Positions 21,401 to 25,500 of a DNA stretch of 35,970 nt are shown here, one piece after another. The position numbers were made by a program, and so were the translations under genes. Location of the stretch: contig NW_014577397.1 of assembly GCF_000485595.1 (NCBI RefSeq), positions 60,742-96,711 on the forward strand, given 5' to 3'. The notes below the pieces were generated by a model. The model saw nothing but the letters and a program-made list of their open reading frames with translations. It was not told where the DNA came from and made no database searches. Positions within the stretch are counted from its first letter, which is position 1. The number at the start of each line of letters is the position of its first letter. Source of the stretch: Priapulus caudatus (lineage: Eukaryota; Priapulida; Priapulimorpha; Priapulimorphida; Priapulidae).

Positions 21401-22296
21401 GAAAAGAGCGTACAAAACTCTTGTACTACCAAGCCTGGATTACTGTTCATCAGTGTGGGACCCACACCAAGAGAAATATAAATATAAGCTAGAAATTATA
21501 CAAAACAGATCTGCAAGATTTGTTACAAACACCTATGGGCGATATAGCAGTACGTCAGCTCTTAAGGACCAACTCGATGGTGGCAACAACTTATGTATCG
21601 TAGACGCTTTAACTCGAGTGTAGTGATGTATATGGTTGTAAACCACCTCATAGCAATACCGGCGAATAGATATCTGATCCCGGGGATGTCAGGTACCAGA
21701 TCGAAAAACCCCCACAAATTTCGGCACCTGCACTGCAACAACAACGCATTCAAATTCTCTTTTTTCCCCCGGATAATTCCAATCTGGAACAACCTACCCG
21801 TGGGTGTTGTGGAAGCAACGGACGTTGACATTTTTAAGTCAAGGCTTCACTCCCACATCATGCACGCGAACCCACTTTAAGAGGACACCAGTTGCATTGC
21901 ACTCACATCATCATCATTATGATTATGCACCTGTTTGTTTATTGGGTGTATCCCTGAAGCCTGAAGGCACTTACTACCTTGTCATTATATCCAGCGTAGT
22001 GGACACCGACAAGTATGAGAACATAACAATAACATAACATAACTAGTAGTAGTACTAGTAGCAGCAGTAGGCCTAGTCCGCAAATGCAGACGTAAACTCC
22101 GCTTTGCTAATCTGAGGGTGCGGGACCATTACTGGGGTCTGCGTCGGCTCGGACTACAGTAGGCCTAGTAGCAGCAGTAGTATACTTAATAAATTATAAA
22201 CGTACCAGTTTTTTGCACTAAAGAAGTAATAATTTTGTTTCGGTAATCGTTATCAGCCTCAGACCCATTGTCATCATCACTTAAATGACGACTCAT
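230..22296 (-). CDS. RTTN: Rotatin (RTTN) orthologue, 32 putative exons, 3' end not in window
   Basis: Rotatin is a large armadillo-repeat protein of centrioles and ciliary basal bodies, needed in vertebrates for centriole elongation, cilia and left-right patterning (family knowledge). Here the N-terminus is clear: exons 1-3 read [17 protein letters not shown], then [16 protein letters not shown], then [14 protein letters not shown], colinear with the start of human rotatin (RTTN_N region). Downstream exons keep helical armadillo-like character. Exon phases agree at nearly every junction, which supports the chain. About 1,590 codons were recovered against 2,226 residues in human, so the C-terminus lies left of base 1 or some exons were missed. 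Exons 22/23, 29, 30 and 32 have uncertain edges or frames. The first 31 codons, rich in Asp and Ser, are weakly conserved. The gene is head to head with ZNF341 and its introns are heavily invaded by repeats. One intron (after exon 18) appears to be GC-AG. Confidence 0.93.
754..846 (-). CDS. RTTN: RTTN exon 31
   Basis: Acceptor TCACTGCAG (or CAG three bases later), donor GTACTG, phases 0 to 0, 31 codons. It encodes [20 protein letters not shown], then [11 protein letters not shown]. The homology match is weak; support is from phase and composition. Confidence 0.6.
1065..1217 (-). CDS. RTTN: RTTN exon 30 (frame ambiguous)
   Basis: Acceptor TTTGCAG, donor GTATTT. The frame that fits phase 0 on both sides is fully open for 51 codons and ends [13 protein letters not shown]. 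Another frame opens with [19 protein letters not shown], which looks armadillo-like, but stops inside the exon. The exon is well supported as a unit; which frame is used in its 5' half is not certain. Confidence 0.65.
1867..2023 (-). CDS. RTTN: RTTN exon 29 with an apparent 1-base frame break
   Basis: Acceptor CACACAG, donor GTGTGA. The first part (phase 0) reads [17 protein letters not shown]. The second part, [20 protein letters not shown] then EASIVREQ, is equally rotatin-like but one frame away. The switch falls near 1971-1975 (GTAGGAAGTG), where one extra base would explain it. Alternatives are an acceptor at GGTAG with the first part intronic, an allele, or a sequencing error. Confidence 0.72.
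2624..2734 (-). CDS. RTTN: RTTN exon 28
   Basis: Acceptor CATCTAAG, donor GTAACG, phases 0 to 0, 37 codons. It encodes [17 protein letters not shown] and [14 protein letters not shown]. The end joins exon 29 as [13 protein letters not shown], the typical rotatin RDPxVRAASL block. Confidence 0.88.
3033..3161 (-). CDS. RTTN: RTTN exon 27
   Basis: Acceptor GGCTTCAG, donor GTGAGT, phases 0 to 0, 43 codons. It encodes [20 protein letters not shown], then [11 protein letters not shown]. Confidence 0.85.
3502..3577 (-). CDS. RTTN: RTTN exon 26
   Basis: Acceptor GACTTTTAG, donor GTGAGC, phases 2 to 0. It encodes the short segment [20 protein letters not shown], then HALIE. Confidence 0.85.
3682..4008. 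mobile_element. Short inverted-repeat element with ATACCCCCGCAA ends
   Basis: The left end has AATACCCCCGCAA and the right end TTGCGGGGGTATAA, about 327 bp apart, in RTTN intron 25. The right part includes a run of CGAC/CGCC repeats before the end. It looks like a non-autonomous DNA transposon remnant. The target-site duplication is unclear. Confidence 0.6.
4103..4228 (-). CDS. RTTN: RTTN exon 25
   Basis: Acceptor TTTGCACAG, donor GTAAGG, phases 2 to 2. It encodes [20 protein letters not shown] and [19 protein letters not shown]. Confidence 0.9.
4537..4821 (-). CDS. RTTN: RTTN exon 24
   Basis: Acceptor CAATGCAG, donor GTAAGT, phases 2 to 2. It encodes [31 protein letters not shown], a run of seven Ser encoded by AGC repeats, and [18 protein letters not shown]. 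Confidence 0.9.
5383..5451. repeat. AAT/ATGAT microsatellite
   Basis: Runs of AAT followed by ATAATCATG repeats lie in the RTTN intron just downstream of exon 23. The Ile- or Tyr-rich open frames here are repeat artefacts. Confidence 0.8.
5460..5679 (-). CDS. RTTN: RTTN exon 23
   Basis: Acceptor TTTTCCAG at 5679 (or AG two bases later, exon from 5677, if phase 0), donor GTTCAT, phase 2 out. It encodes [20 protein letters not shown], then [19 protein letters not shown], a conserved-looking armadillo segment. The AT-repeat-rich frame past the donor (Tyr/His runs) is intron. Confidence 0.88.
6885..7092 (-). CDS. RTTN: RTTN exon 22 (3' edge uncertain)
   Basis: Acceptor GCTCGCAG, phase 2 in, GC-rich. 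It encodes [19 protein letters not shown] and [20 protein letters not shown]. The donor is unclear: GTCACG (end 6885) and GTCGAA (end 6897) are both weak, and a small exon may be missing before exon 23. Confidence 0.75.
7208..7582. repeat. CA/CG-rich minisatellite, about 32-bp unit
   Basis: Repeats of an approximately 32-base unit, built from CACACACGCACACGCGCG then CATACTCATGCACC, fill this stretch of the RTTN intron before exon 22. The sequence is almost entirely alternating purine-pyrimidine. Long His/Thr/Ala frames on the plus strand come from it. Confidence 0.9.
8227..8323 (-). CDS. RTTN: RTTN exon 21
   Basis: Acceptor TTCCGCAG, phase 1 in. It encodes [20 protein letters not shown], then [11 protein letters not shown]. 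The donor AC|GTGCGT is chosen for phase 2, which exon 22 needs. GTTGCT and GTGCCA just before it are alternatives. Confidence 0.8.
8765..8885 (-). CDS. RTTN: RTTN exon 20
   Basis: Acceptor TTTTTCAG, donor GTATTG, phases 0 to 1. It encodes [20 protein letters not shown], then [20 protein letters not shown], an armadillo-like helix pair. Confidence 0.87.
9090..9597. repeat. Probable dispersed repeat, boundaries unclear
   Basis: An intronic block contains CTCCCATAGGAGTAACAACT twice (near 9273 and 9440) and ends in a GACGGACGGACAGACG stretch with AGCTCATCTTGACGATGTCA. It has the look of a dispersed genomic repeat. No ends or duplication were found. Confidence 0.35.
9772..9866 (-). CDS. RTTN: RTTN exon 19
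   Basis: Acceptor TTTTGTAG, donor GTGAGT, phases 1 to 0. It encodes [20 protein letters not shown], then [11 protein letters not shown]. Confidence 0.88.
10497..10599 (-). CDS. RTTN: RTTN exon 18 (GC donor)
   Basis: Acceptor GATTATAG, phase 0 to 1. It encodes [20 protein letters not shown], then [14 protein letters not shown]. The only junction that matches both the phase of exon 19 and the human pattern QLAIMLQDQVLHDSFLE is CAAG|GCAAGC, a GC donor, giving [17 protein letters not shown]. Confidence 0.85.
10912..11077 (-). CDS. RTTN: RTTN exon 17
   Basis: Acceptor GCGTGCAG, phases 2 to 0. It encodes [17 protein letters not shown] and [12 protein letters not shown]. The donor is taken as CAA|GTATGC. 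The frame stays open for 38 more codons ([17 protein letters not shown]...), so a later donor is possible, but this one gives the phase needed by exon 18. Confidence 0.82.
11301..11440 (-). CDS. RTTN: RTTN exon 16
   Basis: Acceptor ATATACAG, donor GTGAGA, phases 0 to 2. It encodes [20 protein letters not shown], then a segment ending [14 protein letters not shown]. This resembles the rotatin pattern of G-Y-x-D, L-G-x-C-L-L, then a short linker and L-R-x-x-x-R-x-L-F. Confidence 0.9.
11801..11917 (-). CDS. RTTN: RTTN exon 15
   Basis: Acceptor ACATTTAG, donor GTAAGC, phases 0 to 0, 39 codons. It encodes [20 protein letters not shown] and [12 protein letters not shown]. Confidence 0.88.
12448..12573 (-). 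CDS. RTTN: RTTN exon 14
   Basis: Acceptor CGTGCAG, donor GTACTA, phases 0 to 0, 42 codons. It encodes [20 protein letters not shown] and [19 protein letters not shown]. The sequence GTGAGT inside the exon (after AALQ) could act as a cryptic donor. Confidence 0.87.
13009..13135 (-). CDS. RTTN: RTTN exon 13
   Basis: Acceptor TCTTATAG, donor GTTTGT, phases 2 to 0. It encodes a Ser/Asp-rich start, then [20 protein letters not shown], ending LHSTVNILQ. Confidence 0.88.
13432..13544 (-). CDS. RTTN: RTTN exon 12
   Basis: Acceptor TTTAATAG, donor GTGAGT, phases 0 to 2. It encodes [20 protein letters not shown], then [17 protein letters not shown]. Confidence 0.88.
13709..13731. repeat. TA microsatellite
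   Basis: A run of alternating TA lies just left of the Tigger-like element in an RTTN intron. Confidence 0.8.
13767..14073. mobile_element. Tigger/pogo-like non-autonomous DNA transposon
   Basis: Terminal inverted repeats CAGTGGAACCCCGAGATACG and (reverse) CAGTAGACCCCCGAGATACG are flanked by TA on both sides (13765-13766, 14074-14075). These ends are typical of the Tigger/pogo branch of Tc1/mariner. At 307 bp there is no transposase. Confidence 0.88.
14298..15286. mobile_element. 989-bp inverted-repeat element of CCACCAAAT repeats with TTAGGG tracts
   Basis: The ends are (C/G)GGTTACACGATTCACCC in inverted orientation, with a perfect 9-bp target duplication TACGGAGCC at 14289-14297 and 15287-15295. 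Inside are arrays of ACCAAATCCACC on both arms, two direct subunits starting at 14298 and near 14616, and two degenerate TTAGGG tracts (14531-14600, 14875-14915). No coding capacity. It lies in RTTN intron 11, touching the exon 11 donor region. Confidence 0.85.
15301..15510 (-). CDS. RTTN: RTTN exon 11
   Basis: Acceptor CTTTCAG, donor GTATAG, phases 0 to 0, 70 codons. It encodes [19 protein letters not shown] and RLLMLMQQ. The right target-site duplication of the 989-bp inverted-repeat element (15287-15295) overlaps position +6 of this donor. Confidence 0.9.
15719..15883 (-). CDS. RTTN: RTTN exon 10
   Basis: Acceptor CGACAG, donor GTGGGC, phases 0 to 0, 55 codons. It encodes [20 protein letters not shown] and [17 protein letters not shown] stop lies six codons past the donor, which supports this end. 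Confidence 0.88.
16137..16452 (-). CDS. RTTN: RTTN exon 9
   Basis: Acceptor CTTCCAG, donor GTGAGT, phases 2 to 0, GC-rich. It runs from a Ser-rich start through [19 protein letters not shown] to [20 protein letters not shown]. Its acceptor is the first of four tandem copies lying just upstream in the transcript (plus-strand 16446-16737). Confidence 0.9.
16446..16737. repeat. Four-copy tandem repeat carrying the RTTN exon 9 splice acceptor
   Basis: Four units of about 74-77 bp each contain CTCCTGGAAGTAAGCACC, the reverse complement of an acceptor GGTGCTTACTTCCAG|GAG. The first unit overlaps the real exon 9 boundary (16452); the others place equivalent AG sites at 16527, 16602 and 16679. Confidence 0.92.
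16923..17022 (-). CDS. RTTN: RTTN exon 8
   Basis: Acceptor TCATTAG, donor GTATGG, phases 1 to 2. It encodes an acidic linker ([20 protein letters not shown]). It was identified because exons 7 and 9 are out of phase without it and it restores the frame exactly. There is no clear homology. Confidence 0.75.
17310..17448 (-). CDS. RTTN: RTTN exon 7
   Basis: Acceptor TTGCCAG, donor GTAGAG, phases 0 to 1. It encodes armadillo-like helices ([20 protein letters not shown], then [20 protein letters not shown]). Confidence 0.88.
17761..17875 (-). CDS. RTTN: RTTN exon 6
   Basis: Acceptor TTTCTAG, donor GTATAC, phases 2 to 0. It encodes [20 protein letters not shown], then QRPAIVQ, nearly identical to the human [25 protein letters not shown] block. 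Confidence 0.95.
18068..18152 (-). CDS. RTTN: RTTN exon 5
   Basis: Acceptor GTGCAG, donor GTACGA, phases 1 to 2. It encodes [20 protein letters not shown], which matches the conserved FPWL.LT..DRHVLSS block of rotatins. Confidence 0.92.
18348..18557 (-). CDS. RTTN: RTTN exon 4
   Basis: Acceptor ATCCTAG, donor GTGTGT, phases 1 to 1. It encodes a Glu/Asn-rich, low-complexity linker (around [20 protein letters not shown]) between two conserved blocks. Support comes from phase and open frame rather than homology. Confidence 0.8.
18750..18948 (-). CDS. RTTN: RTTN exon 3
   Basis: Acceptor TTTCAG, donor GTATTC, phases 0 to 1. It encodes [20 protein letters not shown] and [14 protein letters not shown], aligning with human [11 protein letters not shown] and ILDGLFLLPSEVP. 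Confidence 0.93.
19163..19350 (-). CDS. RTTN: RTTN exon 2
   Basis: Acceptor TTTTTAG, donor GTACCC, phases 1 to 0. It encodes the most conserved rotatin segment: [20 protein letters not shown], then [19 protein letters not shown], ending LLYRFSK. Reading past the donor stays open for 23 codons, but only this donor aligns with human [23 protein letters not shown]. Confidence 0.95.
19496..19897. mobile_element. Foldback (MITE-like) element 1
   Basis: It is nearly a complete palindrome of 402 bp. Both arms start CACAGGCACTTGGAAC and stay similar for about 190 bases each. It sits in RTTN intron 1. No clear target duplication. Confidence 0.88.
20061..21032. mobile_element. Foldback element 2, related to element 1, interrupted
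   Basis: The arms start CACAGGCACTTGAAGCG and share the first roughly 140 bases with foldback 1 (TATTTACTACCAA, CCTATTATTGCC), then carry their own paired inner arms around GCGTGATCGCAAAA. The right arm is split by the 350-bp insertion at 20607-20956. Without it the element is about 620 bp. Confidence 0.87.
20607..20956. mobile_element. Nested CAGGGCTGCCAAC element with 6-bp target duplication
   Basis: Inverted ends CAGGGCTGCCAAC / GTTGGCAGCCCTG are flanked by CATTAA on both sides (20601-20606, 20957-20962). The other arm of the host foldback shows the empty site. The interior has repeats of TCTCACGCA and no coding frame. The ends are hAT-like, though 8 bp is the usual hAT duplication. Confidence 0.88.
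21033..22041 (+). pseudogene. 5'-truncated, frameshifted non-LTR retrotransposon reverse transcriptase
   Basis: The frame from about 21065 reads [20 protein letters not shown], then [20 protein letters not shown] and [19 protein letters not shown], the thumb region and C-terminal part of Jockey/CR1-type reverse transcriptases. The catalytic YADD block, expected just before LYRE, is missing. A frame change near 21600 leads to [20 protein letters not shown]. The 3' end is marked by ATAAC repeats (22021-22041). It lies antisense in RTTN intron 1 and is a dead fragment. Confidence 0.88.
22042..22073. repeat. TAG/CAG trinucleotide repeat
   Basis: A short run of AGT/AGC units follows the retrotransposon tail; a related run recurs near 22165. 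Confidence 0.6.
22206..22296 (-). CDS. RTTN: RTTN exon 1 (start codon)
   Basis: The ATG is at 22296 and the exon reads [20 protein letters not shown], then [11 protein letters not shown], with donor GTACGT. It leaves phase 1 and splices to exon 2 to give [12 protein letters not shown], matching human RKLGHQLAEIRER. The acidic leader before it has no obvious human counterpart. Confidence 0.9.
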
Positions 22297-22478
22297 GGCT
22301 ACAATGTATATGCATGTATAGGCAGAAGATAATTAAGTATAAATAATGAATATAAACGCATAACTCTGTTTAAAAACACAAAACAAAACTTCCGCCAAAT
22401 TTGCAAAACATCTGGACATGATGTTGCGTCGAAAAGGCAGTCTTTTATCCGGGGCATTTCAATAAGTGAGCAGCCAAT
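22297..22478. promoter_or_regulatory. Shared head-to-head promoter region of RTTN and ZNF341
   Basis: Only 182 bases separate the two start codons, so both transcription starts and at least part of each 5' UTR must lie here or overlap the opposite gene. The ZNF341 start sits in CCAATATGGCGC, which resembles the YY1 consensus (AANATGGCG) known to overlap start codons of many animal genes. No TATA box is evident close to either gene. The sequence shows the geometry and motif; promoter function is inferred. Confidence 0.7.
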
Positions 22479-22509
22479 ATGGCGCAAGCTTTATTTGAAG
22501 CTCTTACAG
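22479..22509 (+). CDS. ZNF341: ZNF341 exon 1 (start codon)
   Basis: 31 coding bases, [10 protein letters not shown] plus one base, donor GTTTGT. The peptide matches human MAQTIFEALEG, which fixes both this tiny exon and the start. Intron 1 is about 3 kb and full of nested elements. Confidence 0.93.
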
Positions 22510-25500
22510 GTTTGTAAACAAAAGTTATATTTTTAACAATACATTGTTTGAGATGAACCTACTAGTATGAGTACAAGATTAGCATAGTTCATATGTAATT
22601 ATTTTATTGCTTAATTTAGAATATTGATCTGGCGTAGTGCCATAGTGATAATGGGGATTTTGCTACTTGTAATTCAAATTATTAACCGGGCATTATAAAA
22701 TCGATTCAATGTCGAAAATTATAATTACTTTACTTTAGTACTCATAGTGATAAATATAATTATAACTGTAATACAGATACACATCATACAGGTTGCAGTG
22801 CAGGTGCAATTAGTAAAGGGATTTCTAGCCTCCCTTAGTGATGGCCACCATATAGGTTTGGTTGTAATGACTAATGATTGTGATAATGTACCTATACGGG
22901 TAAGTTATAACTATAAGGCATAATAAGGCTGAGAGGGTCCATGTCCCCCGGGGTACTGCCGGAACGTACCCTGGTACTATCTAATATGCCGGACCGTACC
23001 TCGCCTACTCCACTAACGAGTCTATAGGGAGTCGCCTATGTCGTACCCAAACTTGGAATCTGCACAATCTCGAGATTGTGCAGCGATTGCGCTGCCCAAA
23101 CTGCGGATTCCCTAGTTTGGCCGACCAATCTCAAGATTGGGCAAACTGAAAACAGTCGGTGATTCAACAACCGCTCATAGCGAGTGCGTGGCGTGCGTGG
23201 TGCAAACTAGGAAGAGATTTATCTCATATTTATCCAATTATTTATTATAATCATTTAATATTTATACAAAGGTGCCAAACACATTGAGGAAAGAAGGTAT
23301 ACAACCTTATAGTTATGATATAACATTTGAAATCCTAATAATCATATGTGTGTGCAAGACCGTGCAAGCCCTGTTTACCTCTGTTTGCCCAATCTCAAGA
23401 TTGGTTGCCCAAACTGCGGATGCGCTGAAATTCCAAGTTTGTGCAAGATTCCAAGTTTGGGCACAACACCTATGCCTACTGCCTAACCCTAACCCGAACC
23501 CTAATCCTAACCCTAACCCTAATCCTAACCCTAACCATATCAAATAGTGACCAGAGTACGTTCCGGTATACCGGACCGTACCCAGGGTACGTTCCGGCAG
23601 TACCCTGGGGGACATAGACCCTATGAGCCATAATAAGCCCATTGCTTATGCAATGTTGACGAATGCTAGAGTAACTGGCACCTTGTTTAGTTAATAAGTA
23701 CATAACCTTACATCCAAACGCGTATTAGTTTGTCCAATATCACTGCTGGTTACTAAGAAATGTCTAATTGAAATCCGCAGTCCAAAAATCAGTTGTTTAC
23801 AGTTTCATACCGCTGCCGTCGAAGCGGGTGTGGTACAGATTTATAGTGCACCAGACATTTTTGCACGCATGCTCGGCCGTACGCAATGCTATTATCAGTG
23901 ATTTCGTAAACATGGACGCTCGTGATAAGGAACTTTTTGTCAGGGCTGTCCACGTGTGTCCGTGATTAGTATGTGTGTTTTACTCCATTTCTATGTTTAG
24001 TCCATGGCCGTGGTTACACCGCTGACACCTCCATTTCATCTGGCGTCCAAAACATGATACGGGCCGCACAAACGTTTACGTCATCGCTTGACTCAGGACT
24101 GGATGACATTTACGGCACGTAAATGATATGTTGATACATATCATTTTATCAACAACCGATTTCAAGTCTTGTTTGTAATGTAACCAGCAGTGATATTGGA
24201 CAAACTAATACACGTTTGGCTATAAGGTTATGTACTTATTAAAGACATAATAGGCCCATCGATTATGCAATTTTAACGAATGCTTGAGTAACTGGCACCT
24301 TGTGTAGTTAATAAGTACATTACCTTATAGCCAAACGCGTATTAGTTTGTCCAATATCACTGCTGGTTACTAAGAAATGTCTAATTGAAATCCGCAGTCC
24401 AAGAAATCAGTTGACTGACTTGTTTACAGTTTCGAAACCGCATACGCCGAAACGGGTGTGATACAGATTTATAGTGCACCGGACATTCATGCATTTTCGC
24501 TCGGCCGTACGCAATGCTAGCGATAGTACAGTACCGTAACTCTATACGTAACAGTAGCTATGATTGTAATGAACGTGGAATCCACGTACGAATCACGGGA
24601 CGCTCGTGATAATGAAGTAGGCTGTGTTGGGGGCCAACACTATGGGGGGATCGCGGACTAACCACGGCCACAGACTACATGAAATGCAGACGGCACTACG
24701 CGTATTTACGTATATTGGTCAAACGAAGACAACTGTGTCCGAAATTGAAGACGTGGGTACCCGTTCATTAGCACCCACGGTTATTTACTTGCGACTCAAT
24801 ACCGAGAATACACCCAGAGATACATTCTACTAGCTCATTAGTCGTATATAAGCATCCCGGGACAAACAATTCTCTGCTAAACACCCGTAGCAACATGTGA
24901 CGTCACCTAACCGAATTCGAGGCTATTTTGCTTGGCAACCAATTTAGCATTGGCGCCAGATTACCAGATTTACGGATTTCGATTAGACATTTCTTAGTAA
25001 TTAGCAGTGATATTGGACAAACTATTACGCGTTTGGCTATAAGGTAATGTACTTATTAACTACAGAAGGTGCCAGTTACTGTAGCATTCGTCAACTTTGC
25101 ATAATCAATGGGCCTATTATGCCTTTAACTATACAAGGTGCTAGTTACTCTAGCATTCGTCAACATTGCATAATCAATGGGCTTATTATGCCTTTAATTA
25201 TGGATGGTGAAATCTCCATTATAACCTCGTAACCTCACAAATATTAGCTTAACGTCGAGAATAGCAAACTTGCTAGTACACCCATATTAAAACGAGAGCA
25301 AATGTTGAAATACCATCAAAGAAATATCATGCCATTATCAATATTGATTTGAATCATATCAGTGCAACTGATGAAAGTATTAAAACCACAACCAATCACG
25401 ACTTAACAGTGTCACTGCGTACAGTAACTATGTTACGGTAGATGACTGGCATGTATCTCTGCTCTATTATAGGTGGGGTGTCGATGGACACGCAGACAGC

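Larger units (their letters stand above)
22916..25193. mobile_element. Outer TTAA-type inverted-repeat element (A), carrying two insertions
   Basis: The left end AGGCATAATAAGCCCATTG (read after removing the insertion at 22927-23629) matches the inverted right end CAATGGGCTTATTATGCCT at 25193. TTAA follows on the right; the left flank is TATA, perhaps decayed. Inverted arms of about 170 bp share TAATAAGTACAT and GTTTGTCCAATATCACTGCT. The element would be about 680 bp without its insertions. Coding capacity is absent. TTAA sites suggest the piggyBac or Kolobok superfamilies. Confidence 0.78.

Noticed and set aside
21048-21623. 191-codon plus-strand frame as a host gene
   Set aside because: It is the C-terminal part of a non-LTR reverse transcriptase, truncated and frameshifted.
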